Positions 36,827-48,226 of a DNA stretch of 64,000 nucleotides are shown here, one piece after another. The DNA is taken from positions 62,001 through 126,000 of the forward strand of contig JAWPHD010003261.1 in assembly GCA_037043455.1 (NCBI GenBank), read 5' to 3'. The stretch comes from Cyrtodaria siliqua (Eukaryota; Mollusca; Bivalvia; Adapedonta; Hiatellidae). How positions within the stretch are numbered: position 1 is the stretch's first letter; each line of letters starts with the position of its first letter. Both the position numbers and the translations under genes were made by a program. The notes beneath the pieces were generated by a model. The model made no database searches. It saw only the letters and a list, made by a program, of their open reading frames with translations, and had not been told where the DNA came from.

Positions 36827-37687
36827 AAGAGGTCAATGACCTTGAAGTATACTGATAGGTTTTGATAGCTAGATCAGCATTCCTGTGAAGTTTCATGAAA
36901 ATCTGTCAAGTAGTTTCAGAGGAGTACTCGCTACAAGTTTTTACTATAATTATAACTCTATGTAAACAAAGATGGCCACTGGCAGCCATGTTTAATGTCG
37001 AATCGAAATAATCGAAAAAATTTCCAACAACATATGTCATGCTGATCATTTTAGAAAAAGTCCAATATCTATTTTTAGGTGTGGCAGGCATCCTGAATTT
37101 CCAGCCAACCTGAAATTTTGCTGGGATCAACTAGACATCAAGAGCAACATTTCTATTCAGTTTCATGAAAATCCTTCATATAGTTTCAGAAGAGTTTCGC
37201 TACAAGCTTTTACTATATAACTGCATAAAGATCTCCGCTGGCAGCCTTGTTTAACTTAACATTAGGCCTAATAAAAAAACATGTGTGTTTCCGGTTTCCC
37301 GACCGACCCTACTTTATCACTGCCGACCCTAAATATTTTTAGCGGAAAAAACAACAAAAAAAACAAAAAAAAAAAACTTTTTTTTTTTTATTCATATGAT
37401 AATTTTATTAGCCAGAGTTGTTAAGCATCTAATCTGGATTGCAAAGGTTATCAAAAAGTTGCCTTAGTACAAAAATGCCATAATATATGCGAATAATATA
37501 TATAAAAAAAATATCTAAAAAAACCAACTTTTTCCTACCTACCTACCCTAACTTTTTGACAGGGTGAAACCAGAAACACACGGTTTTTTTTTAGGCCTTA
37601 ATCAAAATGATTTTTGACAATGACCAACATCATGTTATGCTGATCATTTTAAAAAGAGACTCATTATATCAATATCACTTATATACA
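36827..37687 (+). mobile_element. HINE-A copy 5 (left part), split by insertions
   Basis: The head is ACAAGAGGTCAATGACCTTG. Core monomers run to TTTAACTTAACATT, where an AGGCC-MITE (37264-37598) interrupts. They resume AATCAAAATGATTTTTGACA and stop at AATATCACTTATA, where the long-inverted-repeat element begins. Confidence 0.78.
37264..37598. mobile_element. AGGCC-TIR MITE copy 3, nested in HINE-A5
   Basis: It starts AGGCCTAATAAAAAAACATG and ends ACACACGGTTTTTTTTTAGG/CCT. The host HINE-A sequence resumes on the other side, so the insertion is younger than HINE-A5. Confidence 0.72.
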
Positions 37688-38595
37688 TGTACACTGATCA
37701 ACCAGCTGCAGGGAAGTCAGATGGTTGGCAACTTGCAGAGAAGTCAGATTGGCGAAATTGTTGGAAGTGCCAGTGGATGGTGTGGTTAGTATTTTTGCTT
37801 CTGTTGCATATTTTGCTAAAATGTTTGGAAAATGATTATGAAGATTTGAAAAGGAATAACAAAGAAAGCTTTTGCTTTAAAAATCCGGTAATAAAACGAT
37901 GTTAGTGCGTATAGCACACTGTATAAATGTCCAAAGTTTTGTAAAAAATAATAAAATGTTCAGAATAAACACAAATAACGAACTGATATTCGCAATTGTA
38001 ATTCAATTTAAAATGCTTGTCAAGATTGTCAATCCTTTCTGTATAACTGTACAAAAAAAAATAGCGAACCAGAATGTCACATGTGTTTTACAAGTGCGAA
38101 CAAAGAAGTCAGATTGAACATTTCAGATGCGAACGGGAAGGTCAGATTGTTTTAAGCAATTATTTCGCGTTTTTGACGATTGCTATGGTAACCACTGTGC
38201 ATTTTGGATTGAAACTTAACACGAGTACTTGTAATTACCTATAGATGTTTTCAGCGCAAGCATTTAGTAAACATTGTTTTACCTTTTGACATATTGGACA
38301 CATATATTTATATATTGTGGCAAATAGTAAAGGCAATGCAACCTCAATTGTCATATGAAGACTAAATTCAAATATTTTTTGAACAGTTGGTGTGTGATTT
38401 TATGCCTCCGAAGGGTGGGCATATAGTAATCGCACCGTCCGTCCGTCCTCCCATCCGTCACACATTTCAAGTCCGGTCAATAACTGCCATTTATGGAGGG
38501 ATTTTCATGCGCAAAATCCACGTCCGTAGCTCCAAGGTCAAGGTCACCCTCAGACGTCAAATCATGCCATATGGCCCTATATTTTGGTTTTAAGT
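37688..38595 (+). repeat. Left inverted arm (X)
   Basis: It includes GGAAGTCAGATGGTTGGC-type sequence at the outer end, AACTAAT-free AT-rich middle, and at the inner end GGTGGGCATATAGTAATCGC, CCGTCCGTCC and GCTCCAAGGTCAAGGTCACC. The last part resembles a HINE end in inverted orientation. Confidence 0.75.
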
Positions 38596-38596
38596 C

Positions 38597-38815
38597 AGGC
38601 CAAATAAAAAAATACGTGTTTCCGGTGCCTGACCGACCGTATTTTGAAGGGGCCGACCCTAAAACGTTTTATGCAAAAATTAAAAAAAAAATCTATTTGT
38701 TCTGAACATTGATTTATCACATAGCTTACATCATGGAAGTGAAACATAACACCATTATATATTTTCTGTAATCCACTGGGCACTGATACTGATATTAGCC
38801 TAATAAATTGGCTCC
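38597..38815. mobile_element. AGGCC-TIR MITE copy 4 (right end lost)
   Basis: It starts AGGCCAAATAAAAAAATACG, then GTTTCCGGTGCCTGACCGAC, as in copy 3. No complementary right end is present. Confidence 0.55.
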
Positions 38816-39190
38816 TATGCAGTTTTTTTTTTATTATTCCGACGTTCTATGTAACTGCATATACGCCTAATTTCCTTTGCAAAAAAAACGACTGGAAAAA
38901 ACGCTCGAACACCCATGTGATTTTCAAACGAAACTGAGCAGCTTATCAGACTTATATGCGTAAACCATGACGATAATCTAACAAAATAATAAGTTATTTA
39001 CCATTTACTTTCGGTTTTATTTTTTTCCGAAGCATATTTTACATAATATATCGGTTTTTGGTAGATCGCTATACATGTGTATTGACAATATATTGACAAA
39101 GTGCGCGTCTCTCCCAACGTTGCATGCGCATGCGCATAAGTACATATTTTCCACTGTGGACAACATGTCACGAAACTGCATTGTGTATAA
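38816..39190. other. Unassigned stretch
   Basis: No gene or repeat end is recognised. Antiparallel frames at 39017-39299 are accidental. Confidence 0.35.
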
Positions 39191-39490
39191 CAGGGTTTCC
39201 CCCAGGGTCATAAGGCATGTCGCATGCAACATGCCTTCCTGGAAAGAAAGGAAAAACAACATGCCTTCATCAGAGCAACATGCCTTAAGATTTTCTTAAT
39301 TTGCATGAATAACAGATTTTAAAGAAGAAAAATAGAATTTCTATGGTGATTCTTGTTCCTTTTGCACCAAAATCATAAAAGTATGTTATTTTGCCATTTT
39401 GCCATTAATAGGCACTATTTTTTTCAAGCCCAGTTTGGTAAATGTAATGTCAGAACAACATGCCTTCAAAAATTTCTGGGGGAAACCTTG
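39191..39490. mobile_element. 300-bp MITE with CAGGGTTTCCCCCAG ends
   Basis: The left end CAGGGTTTCCCCCAG and right end CTGGGGGAAACCTTG are inverted repeats. TATAA flanks both sides (39186-39190, 39491-39495). The internal phrase AACATGCCTTC recurs four times. Confidence 0.7.
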
Positions 39491-39584
39491 TATAATGTAC
39501 CTAGTATAAAGTTTTCAAGTCTTAGGTTAACAAAAGGTAATGGGCGAAGGGTACCAATAATGGAAGATAAAATGAAAACAATTT

Positions 39585-40562
39585 CCCTCCCCCTGTCCTC
39601 CTTGGAGGGGGTGGGGGGGGAACAATTTCCCTCCCCCTGTCCTCCATGTGAGGGGTGGGGGAGGGGCGCATAACTGATATAGTTGTATATTTGATAAAAC
39701 AAAACAACACCGACATATGTTAAAAAAAATATAAATCTGGAGGTGTTGGGATGGTTGTGAGGCGAAACATATTGATAAACTGATAAAACAAAACAACACA
39801 GATATATGCAAAAACAACCAAAAAACAACAACATTCGGGTGGTAGTGATGATGGTGTGTTGGGGTTGTGGGGGTAACACAAATTGATCAAAACAACACAG
39901 AAATATGTAAAAAAAAAAAAAAAAGTTTCCATTGGGGGTGGAGGTGGGGGAGGGGCGTAATGGGTGGAGGTGTGCAACATAGCTTTATGTGTAAGAATTG
40001 ACCAAAACAACACAGAAATATGTAAAAAATATATAAAAATCGAGTTTCAAGTGGGGCAGGCGGGGATTGGGGGAGGGTGGTGGCAGGGCCACATAAGAAT
40101 TGACCAAAACGAGACAGAAATATGTAAAAAAAATATATATATTGAGTTTCGAGTGGAAATATAAGAGCCGTAACTCCGCCGTTACTGGTCCGATCTGGTT
40201 GGTTTTCGAACTTGGCCAGTAGAGATAATAAAATTTACTAAAACAAATACCAAACCAAAACAAATTGTTGGGGCGGGGTAACATAGATATATGTGTAAGA
40301 ATTGACCAAAACAACACAGAAATATGTAAACAAATAAATAAACAAATTGAGTTTCGAGTGTGGGTGGCCCTGGGGTGTTGGAAGGCGGGCGTGGGTGTGG
40401 GGGCAACATAGCTACATTTGTAAGAATTGACCCAAACAACACAAAAATATGTAAAAAATAATTAAATGAGTGTTGGGTGTGTGTGTGTGGGGGGGGGGGG
40501 GGGGGGGGGGCAACATAGCTATATGTGTAAGAATTGACCAAAACAACAGAAATATGTAAAAA
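39585..40562. repeat. G-rich variable tandem repeat array
   Basis: Units of about 90-130 bp contain AAGAATTGACCAAAACAACA, AGAAATATGTAAAAAA and GAGTTTCGAGTGGGG followed by long G runs, including a G-only run of about 20 at 40491-40510. Proline-rich minus-strand frames here are translation of the array. A sister array lies at 55555-56040. Confidence 0.85.
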
Positions 40563-40612
40563 AACAAGAGGCCCAAGAGGGCCTGTGGACGCTCTACTGG
40601 CTATGTTACCCT
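40563..40612 (+). mobile_element. HINE-B head fragment
   Basis: ACAAGAGGCCCAAGAGGGCC followed by TGTGGACGCTCTACTGGCT is an isolated head without its core. Confidence 0.75.
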
Positions 40613-41514
40613 TAGGTAAGCCATGTGATATTATCATATGAATTACCTAAATATTTTCCACTTTTGCTGTGTAATTTTGTAATAATTTGCATATATCAGT
40701 ATTAGTGTGTTAAAATACACGTTTAATGCTCTTTTGAAATTTTTCGTATTGGCGAGCATCAACTATATTGATTATTGCACATTTTACGACTGGACTTTCC
40801 CAACGGAATCTGTTGGGAAGGTTTCACGCTTTTAAACAGCATTGTTTGTACATTATATATGCACAGGTTGAAAGATGATTTTTGTTTGAGTCGATAGGTG
40901 TTTCAAAATTCACCTGCCACGATGAAATATCTCAGATTATCCAAATTTATCACGAATATATCGACATATTTCCGAATTATCGAGAGTTACCGCCATCTTG
41001 ATTGAAATTCTTACCCAAAGTTCAATGCGCATATTAGTTCACCATACGCAACCCACCATGCACCGTCGATAGAATAGAATAGAACCGTTTATTGCTACAA
41101 TCGTAAAACATTGTGTAGTGTGTTTAAACTACACATGTTTCATGACGATTTAAAAGTAATATTTTTGTTATATTTATAGTATTGTTAACATTACTTGTTT
41201 TATTCGTTTATTATTCTACAGCAATAAAGAGAATATAAAATATATGAAAATTAGCAGTTTGGTAAAGATAAGAATAATGAAGTTGCAAGAGTGTTCAAAA
41301 GGCAAAAGTTAGCGGACGACGACGGACAACTGACAACGGACAACTCGTCATCCCATAAACCCTGGGGGGTGGGGGTGGGGGGCGGGGCTGATGGGGGATT
41401 TGAATACTAGTGACAGTTATTGTTTTCGTAAACAAAATCACCATGTTCAGCTCTACCAAACACATAACGATTTGTTTTTATAAAGCACAACGTCCCATCC
41501 TAGCTCAACTAAAT
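40613..41514. other. Unassigned stretch ending in a HINE-B 3' fragment
   Basis: Mostly unique AT-rich sequence. At 41290-41360 a GCGGACGACGACGGACAACT microsatellite and TCATCCCATAAACC mark a hairpin-less HINE-B end, followed by G-rich sequence. Confidence 0.5.
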
Positions 41515-42400
41515 TTGGGACTTGGTTTCCTTATAGTATGTTGTGAAGGGTTGCTTAAGTAATGTTGCCTTCCGCAAATTCTGGGCTCCCATGGAACCCA
41601 AATTGTGACGGCCCATAACATGTCCAATAAAGGCAGATCTAGGTTTGCATGAAAGCTGGTGTATATATAGTTATAATTTTGGTTTGGGATCTTATATCAT
41701 TATGCATCTTATTTGTACTTCACCCATATTTGGGCATGAGCTTCCTCCTCCCCGCCACAAAAAACCAGCCATATCGGACCAGTAACAGCGGAGTTATGGC
41801 CCTTGATTTAGTTAAAATATATTTTCCCTCGTTAAGACGATAGGGTCTTCATTGTTCATCCGATCTTTACCAAACTTTATCAAGTTGTTAATATCAATGA
41901 AAGCTCGGACAAGTTCGAAAACCATTCATATCGGACTAGTAACAGCGGAGTTATGGCCCTTGATTTAGTTCAAAACGCTATATTTTGCCTCGTTAAGACG
42001 ATAGGGCCTTCATTTTTCATCCGATCTTTGCCAAACTTTAGCAGATTTTATGACTTTCTTTTTTTATATTATTATTATTTTTTTATTTTATTTTTTTTCA
42101 TTTTTTTCATTTTTTTATTTTTATTTATTTATTTTTATTTATTTTTTTTCCATATTTTTTTTTCAGCTCTATGTTGGACCAGTCGGACCAGTTACAGAGG
42201 AGTTACGGCTCTTGATTTAGTTAAAAATGCTATATTTTGCCATGTAATACGGTGGGGCCTTCATTTTTCATCTGATCTTTACCAAACTTTACCAGATTCT
42301 TTAGTTATGGCCCTTGATTTAGTTAAAAAGCTGTTTTTTTGCCCGAAACTTTCAAAAAAAACGTAAATGGCAGTCAGTCGCTTCATTGATGTTATAAGAA
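41515..42400 (-). mobile_element. HINE-B copy, inverted
   Basis: Monomers read on the minus strand (GAGTTATGGCCCTTGATTTA on plus). The right side ends CGTAAATGGCAGTCAGTCGC, the complement of the B head's inner part. A T-rich tract at 42055-42165 matches the A-rich tract of the 14-kb copy. 41515-41740 is also matched in inverted orientation by 56045-56260. Confidence 0.75.
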
Positions 42401-43304
42401 ATAAGTTATTTACCATTTACTTGTTGTTTGAAATTTCCTTAAATTTGACCTTATTTTAGACATGGCGACCATCTTGGATGACTAGTGGCTGCGAAAAACA
42501 CAAATCTGAGAGGGACTATCCCAAATATCATGGTGTTTAAGTTTCATCAAAATCCTTCAAGCGGTTTCAGAGAAGATGTCATTTTTAACGTTTTCCTATA
42601 CAACTCTATGTAAACTTTGGGTCAACGTGGTGGCCATTTTGATTATTCGACGATAACGAAAAACACAAACTTGATAGAGGCCAACCCAAGGAACATGTTT
42701 ATATTTCACAAGAATGGAATAAGTGGTTTCAGAGATGTCGTTTGAAATTTCCTTAAATTTGACTTAATTTTAGCCATGGTGGCCATCTTGGATACTGGCG
42801 GCTTCGAAAAACACAAATCTGAGGGGGACTATAATCCTAAAGGTCATTGTAATGAAGTTTCATCCAAATCCTTCAAGTGGTTTCAAAGAAGATGTAATTT
42901 TTAGCCTTTTCCTATATAACTCTAAGAAAACTTTGAGTCGCCTTGGTCGCCATTTTGATTATTCGACGATAACGAAAAACACAACTTTATAGAGGCCAAC
43001 CCAAGGAACATGTTTATGGTAGTTCACAATAATAGAATAAGTGGTTTCGGAGGAGATGTCGTTCGAAAATTCCTTAAATTTGACCTAGTTTTAGCCATGG
43101 CGGCCATCTTGGATTACTGGCGGCCATGAAAAACACAAATCTGAGAGGGGGCGTCCTAAGTAACAGTGTGATGAAATTTCATCAAAATCCTTCAAGCGGT
43201 GACAGAGATGTCGATTTTATAAAATTGCTAACAGACGGACGGACGATGGACAAAAAGTGATCGCATAAGCTCGCCTGGCCTTTGGCCAGTAGAGCTAAAA
43301 AATT
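42401..43304 (+). mobile_element. HINE-K (B-type 3' end, own core)
   Basis: The core unit of about 315 bp has GGCGGCCATCTTGGAT boxes near 42472, 42785 and 43106, and CATCAAAATCCTTCAAGCGG. A short GACGGACGGACGATGGAC tract precedes CATAAGCTCGCCTGGCC, GGCCAGTAGAGCTAAAAA. The core is closer to HINE-A, the end closer to HINE-B: a chimera. Confidence 0.72.
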
Positions 43305-43663
43305 ATTAGCGCTCAAAAAAAGTACATTTTTCCCTATATCATGGTGTAGGTTTTGGTGTAATTGAGCGTGGATAACGTATTTTTTTCCTTTTCAACAATT
43401 TTGTGAAAAGGTTCCCCATGCCCCACACCCACCCACACCACCCAATAGTTGAAAACAAACCTTTTTTTGATTGTCAAATATTTAAACGATTCTACATCCA
43501 TGTATAAAAAACGTTTTATAAGTATAGTATATATTATATTGATGATGGGGGGTTTATGGGGTGGTGTGACCTTGACCTTGAAGGTACTGACCTGGATTTT
43601 GCGTGAGACACATGGTCTTGTTGTGGTGAACACTTGTACGAGGTTATATGAAAATCCTTCAAT
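43305..43663. other. HINE-E/D-like core fragment
   Basis: GTGTGACCTTGACCTTGAAG at 43562 and TATATGAAAATCCTTCAATG near 43645 are core-box sequence. No ends were found. Confidence 0.45.
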
Positions 43664-43670
43664 GGATGAT

Positions 43671-44062
43671 TCCCGAGGGTCCCGTTTGGTCACGGGGCAA
43701 AGAATAGGGCCACTGCAGATCCCTTTGGAGGGTTAGGCAGAGGGGTAGAATCCCCCCAAATTCATGTTCATTTTATCATTTTTTGTTCATGTTCATTAAA
43801 GGTCTCCATCATGATCCCTGCATTGTTTCAGGTGCCATCTCGCTCACATCAAAAGAGCAGTGGCAGAAAAACAATAAACGTGGCTCCAACGTAAATGGAG
43901 TTTCTACGTTAGAATTTGCAGTAACTCTGCAGTTCAGGGTGAGAAGGTTCTAGGCTCATTTTCCATATTTTATCTCGATGTACATGGAGGTTCATGCCTG
44001 TTAGGCGCCATATAACCTTTCATGTGTTGGTGCGCCTTAAAACCCAATTCAATTCAATTCAA
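43671..44062 (+). mobile_element. Short interspersed element with (AATTC)n tail
   Basis: It is flanked by GGATGAT on both sides (43664 and 44064), with a tail TTCATGTGTTGGTGCGCCTT then AATTCAATTCAATTCAA. The tail module matches those of the two complete SINEs. The head is not clearly tRNA-like. Confidence 0.55.
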
Positions 44063-44721
44063 CGGATGATAAAGTTATAGATCGAACACGACCTACATGA
44101 CTTAAAATCAAATATAGGGCCATATGACATGATTTGACGTCTGATGGTGACCTTGACCTTGGAGCTACGGACCTGGATTTTGCGCGTGAAAATCCCTCCA
44201 TAAATGTCAGTTATTGACCGGACACAAAATGTGTGACGGACGGAAGGACGGACGGACGGTGTGATTACTAAAATCACACACCAACTGTTCAAAAAATATT
44301 CGAATTTAGTCTTCATATGACAAATGAGGTTGCATTGCCTTTATTTTTTACCACAATACATGTCCAATATGTCAAAAGGTAACACACTGTTTACTAAATG
44401 CGTGCGCTGAAAACATCTATAGGTAATTACAAGTACTCGTGTTTCAATGGGCTACTTTCACAGTTATCTTGACGATCTTGACAAGCGTTTAAATTGAATT
44501 ACAACTGCGAATATCAGTTCGTTATTTGTGTTTATTCTGAAAATTTCGTTGTTTTTACAAATCTTTGGACATTTATACACAGGGGTTTCATTAAGTGGCG
44601 GTAGGCGGGGATTTACCCCTGCTACTTTGACTTGTCTACCCAGCTACTATGATTACTTTTACTAGTATTTTATACAATTATCGATCAAAATGCCTGGCTA
44701 CTATATATATATACTCTGTGG

Positions 44722-46042
44722 CAGGGCTTCTAAAATTTTAAAATGCAAATCGGTCCAGGTTTTTAACTGCCGTAAGAATCGCGTTTATTTTGAAAAAATC
44801 ACTAAAATCGCCGTACCCCACCCACCATGTCAGCTGCACCATGATTTTTTTCCGTTCAGTCATTGATATAGAGAAGTATTTAAAATGTATGTTTGTATTA
44901 TATTTGTATTATTTCTGACTTACTTTATCACAATTTGTACATTTTAATGACTGACATCATGTCTTCGCTTTACTGAATGAATAATTTTCACTCAATATTA
45001 AAATTGTTGATAATTTGAGGAATTGAACCGGAAGTGTCTAATAATTGAATTGAATTGAATTGGATTTTATAGTCGCACCAACAGCTACGGTCATATGGCG
45101 ACTTTCCAGCTTCCATTGGTGGAGGAAGACCCCAGGTGCCCCTCCGGGCAATTTTCGTGCACGGGCGGGCACCTGGGTAGAACCACCGACGTTCCGCAAG
45201 CCAGCTGGATAGCTTCTTCACATAAAGATTCCTAGGCCCCTGAGGGATCGAACCTACAGCGGTGAGGGGCAAGTGATTTCAAGTCAGAGACGTTAACCAC
45301 TCGGCCACGGACGCCCCCGGAAGTGTCTAATAAACCGGGTAGGTATAAAACGCGGACTAACACGCGCGGACTAGCGGATTATATACGATTTTAAATAAAT
45401 TTGAGTAATATCGTTTTTCATCAATTAGCTTAATTAATACCAAATGTTACGACTAACGCAATCAATTTCGGTCCGACTTAAAAAAAAACGGTGTCAGGTT
45501 TGATCACTTTCCTTAATATTATACTTAAAGTTATTGTAAAAAAAAATCAAACAAACAATTAACACATCTCGGTATTTTAATGACGCAAACAAATTTCAGT
45601 CCCAGCTTTGGCCACTTAAAAAAACAAACCGACACAAGCAAACAGGCTAACACCTTACGACTAACGGTATATCAAAGAAATCACAGACGGTAACACTCGC
45701 TTCAGTGAACCGACAGAACGCGTGATATACTTTCACTGATCTCACATCAAAGGCGTGCTACATAGACTCTTCCGGAAAACTCCCTACTATCGGTAATGGT
45801 TTAGTCCAAATTGACCAAATTGACCTACTTTCGCACAGCGAGTGACAAACAATCGTGTTATGGGTCAAAGAATATTGCCGCAAGGCATATTTCAAGGAGT
45901 GTATAAGGTAATTGTCGATTTTTTAACGACCGATAGATAAAATATCTGGGACCGATTTTAACAGAGATTTTGAAAAGAAAATCGGTCCGGAGAAAAAGAA
46001 TTCGGTCTGAGGACCGACAAACCGGCGATTTTAGAAGCCCTG
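44722..46042. mobile_element. hAT-like element 2 with perfect 8-bp target duplication
   Basis: The ends CAGGGCTTCTAAAAT and ATTTTAGAAGCCCTG are perfect inverted repeats. CTCTGTGG is duplicated at 44714-44721 and 46043-46050, the 8-bp signature of hAT transposition. Sub-terminal AATCGGTCCAGG / GAAAATCGGTCCGG motifs recur. There is no transposase frame. A complete SINE lies inside. Confidence 0.85.
45045..45316 (-). mobile_element. Complete tRNA-Ser-like SINE with perfect 17-bp target duplication
   Basis: On the minus strand it starts GGGGGCGTCCGTGGCCGAGT (A box TGGCCGAGTGG), has a Ser-UGA-type anticodon region ACTTGAAATC and a B box GGTTCGATCC, then a unique body, and ends GACTATAAAATCC(AATTC)n. 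The 17-bp duplication CCGGAAGTGTCTAATAA flanks it at 45028-45044 and 45317-45333. It would be transcribed by pol III and moved by a partner LINE (established for SINEs). The 94-codon frame overlapping it is accidental. Confidence 0.9.
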
Positions 46043-46307
46043 CTCTGTGGGCTGTTTACTTGAAAAATTGATGACACCCCTGTATACAGGGTACTATACG
46101 CACTAACGTCGTTTTATTACCACATTTTCAAAGTGAAAGCTAATCTTCTGTCATTCCTTTTCAAATCTTCATAATCATTTTCCAAACATTTTAGCAAAAT
46201 ACGCAACAGAAAGCAAAAATACTAACTCCACCATACACTTCCAACAATTTCGCCAATCTGACTTCTCTGCAACCATCTGACTTCCCTGCAGCCGGTTGAT
46301 CAGTGTG

Positions 46308-46980
46308 TTATAGTTTTCAAGAAGTCAATGACCTTGAAGCTTTACTGAAAGGTTTTTGATAGCTAGATCAGCATTCTTGTGAAATTTCATGAAAATCCGT
46401 CAAGTAGTTTCAGAGGAGTAGTCGCTACAAACAAAGATGGCCGCTGACGGCCATGTTTAACATCAAATCAAAATAATTTTCGACAAGGATCAACATCATG
46501 TCATACTGATCATTTTAGGCAAAGACGCATATCAATATCACTTATAGTTTTCAAGAAGTAGTCGCTACAAACTAGTTTTTTGAAAATTTATTTTAAACAA
46601 AGATGACCACTGGCAGCCATGTTTAACGTTGATTCAAAACGATTCTCGACAAGGACCTGAACACCATGTCATGCTGATCATTTTAGAAAAAGTCCCATAT
46701 ATATCTCAATATCACTTACAGTTTTCAAGAAGTAGTCGCTACAAACTTGCTTTTTAAAAATCTATTTTTAGCTTTGGTAGCCATCTTGGATTTCACATCA
46801 ACATGAATTTTTGCTAGGATCAACTAGACATCATGGGCAACATTTCTGTAAATTTTCATGGAAATCCGTCCAGTAGTTTCAGAGTAGTCCCTACAAAAAA
46901 AGGTTTACCGACGGACAGACAGACGACGGACTGATGACGGACACCGCATCACGGCATTGATCAGTAGAGCTATAAATGAC
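46308..46980 (+). mobile_element. HINE-A copy 6
   Basis: It begins TTTTCAAGAAGTCAATGACC, a blend of core and head sequence. The core is short, followed by a microsatellite at 46905-46945 and a 3' end with the left hairpin arm missing (GGCATTGATCAGTAGAGCTA). Confidence 0.72.
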
Positions 46981-47024
46981 TGGCAGAATGCCAGTAAAAC
47001 AGCTTAAATTTGAGCCCTGTATCT

Positions 47025-47140
47025 TAGATTTCACATCAATGTGAATTTTTGCTAGGATCAACTAGACATCATGGGCAACATTCCTGTAAAGTTTCATGAA
47101 AATCCATCCGTTTATGGAGGACAGACAGAGCTAAAAATCA
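47025..47140 (+). mobile_element. HINE-A 3' fragment
   Basis: It spans GATTTCACATCAATGTGAAT to GACAGACAGAGCTAAAAA. Only part of the last monomer and a trimmed end remain. Confidence 0.65.
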
Positions 47141-47454
47141 TCAATTATAAACTTTATTCATGCATTAATGTGTTTTGAATGCCAAAAATAGTCTCTTCTT
47201 ATCCAAGAGTACAGAAAAAAACATCTCTATTAGCAGGAAAATGTAGCCTTATGTCAATAATTGTCAATCACAAAGTTGTGACAAACTGCCCATTAGGCCA
47301 GATGCAATGTTCACCCTTCATTGTTGTTTCAATGTTTGTATAACTAATTAAAACCCAGTATTCAGTGGTATAATTTAATTAAATGAAGTCAGTTATCTTC
47401 TCAGCTCTAATAAAGTTTTGAAAGTTCAGTTGATTATTCACAAAAATAGGAACA

Positions 47455-47720
47455 ATAGTGTCCCTCCACTCACCTAGTAGGGCAATGTTATTGTCACCTA
47501 TGAAGTTTCATGAGGGTAGGTGTTAGGGTTTCAAAGTTATCTTCTGGAATGCGTATTTCCATATAAGGTCACTGTGACCTTGACCTACTGACCTCAAAAA
47601 CAACACGGATCCTCCTCTCACATTGGGCCATGAAGTTTTATGAAGGTGCGTCTCATACTTTTGCAATTATCGTGTGGAATGTGAATTGAATACTGACGTT
47701 TACGGACGGACAACCCCATA
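47455..47720 (+). mobile_element. HINE-F-like core fragment
   Basis: Two monomers contain CCTATGAAGTTTCATGAGGG and GGTCACTGTGACCTTGACCT, then a short GACGGACAACC tract. No terminal hairpin was found. Confidence 0.55.
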
Positions 47721-47989
47721 CCATATATAATACGTCCTATTTTCCAAACGAGCATATAAACAGTGGTTTGTTTTATGTGTTTTGTGAATGCAGCCTGTGC
47801 CTGTACCATTGTGAAAAATAGCGGCATTTTTCTAGAAATTGTGAAAATTGTGAAATATTATAACAAAAGAAAAATATATTTTTTCACATATCTTCACAGT
47901 TTAGTATCCCTTGGTTTTAAGTTTTGTTCTTGGTAAATAGAGACTAGTTTTGACACCAGCTTATATTAAGACTAGTATCCTTACTGCCT

Positions 47990-48022
<33 letters not shown>

Positions 48023-48226
48023 CTTCAGATTGTGAATTTTTTGGATATAATTGTGTAAAAAGTATACTTTTTGGCATTGTGAATGGGGCCGAATAACGGC
48101 CCAAAATTAGGCATAATAAAAACACTGATAAATATATGTAAACTTAAGGTAATAATGCTTTATATGAACAATAAAGGAATTTGCATTCATTTGCAGTGGT
48201 TTTCTTTCCTTTAAATGATATTATAC
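47721..48226. other. Unassigned stretch with poly(T)
   Basis: A pure T run of about 33 is at 47990-48022. GGGGCCGAATAACGGCCCAA at 48087 also occurs inverted in the MITE at 54684. Confidence 0.55.

Larger units (their letters stand above)
44580..46082. mobile_element. hAT-like MITE 1, split by a second hAT element
   Basis: The ends are CAGGGGTTTCATTAAGT and GATGACACCCCTG, flanked by TATACA on both sides (44574-44579, 46083-46088). Arm X has a single uninterrupted TATACA-type site (CACTGTATAAATGTCC), i.e. the pre-insertion state. Without its insert the element is only about 180 bp. Confidence 0.75.
37688..46307. mobile_element. Large element or segment bounded by long inverted repeats
   Basis: The left arm (37688-38595) and the right arm (44088-46307, complementary, with insertions) match over about 0.9 kb. 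Both begin ACACTGATCAACC at their outer end. The flanks carry TTATA on both sides, next to HINE-A core sequence (CACTTATA on the left, TTATAGTTTTCAAGAAG on the right), which suggests insertion into a HINE-A copy. No transposase frame was found between the arms. The alternative is an inverted segmental duplication. Confidence 0.55.
44088..46307 (-). repeat. Right inverted arm (Y), interrupted
   Basis: It is complementary to arm X: 44088-44270 to the inner end, 44270-44579 to the middle and 46083-46307 to the outer end. Its continuity is broken by the nested hAT elements at 44580-46082. Arm X provides the empty site. Confidence 0.75.

Noticed and set aside
39466..40637. Proline-rich and hydrophobic frames on the minus strand
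   Set aside because: They translate the G-rich tandem array and disappear outside it.
44988..45272. 94-codon frame, nearly repeated at 51613-51936, that looked like a conserved protein
   Set aside because: Both copies are the same SINE; similarity is from retroposition, not coding conservation.
45230..45316. Functional tRNA-Ser gene
   Set aside because: A and B boxes and anticodon region are tRNA-like, but the acceptor arm does not close and the sequence continues into a SINE body with target duplications.
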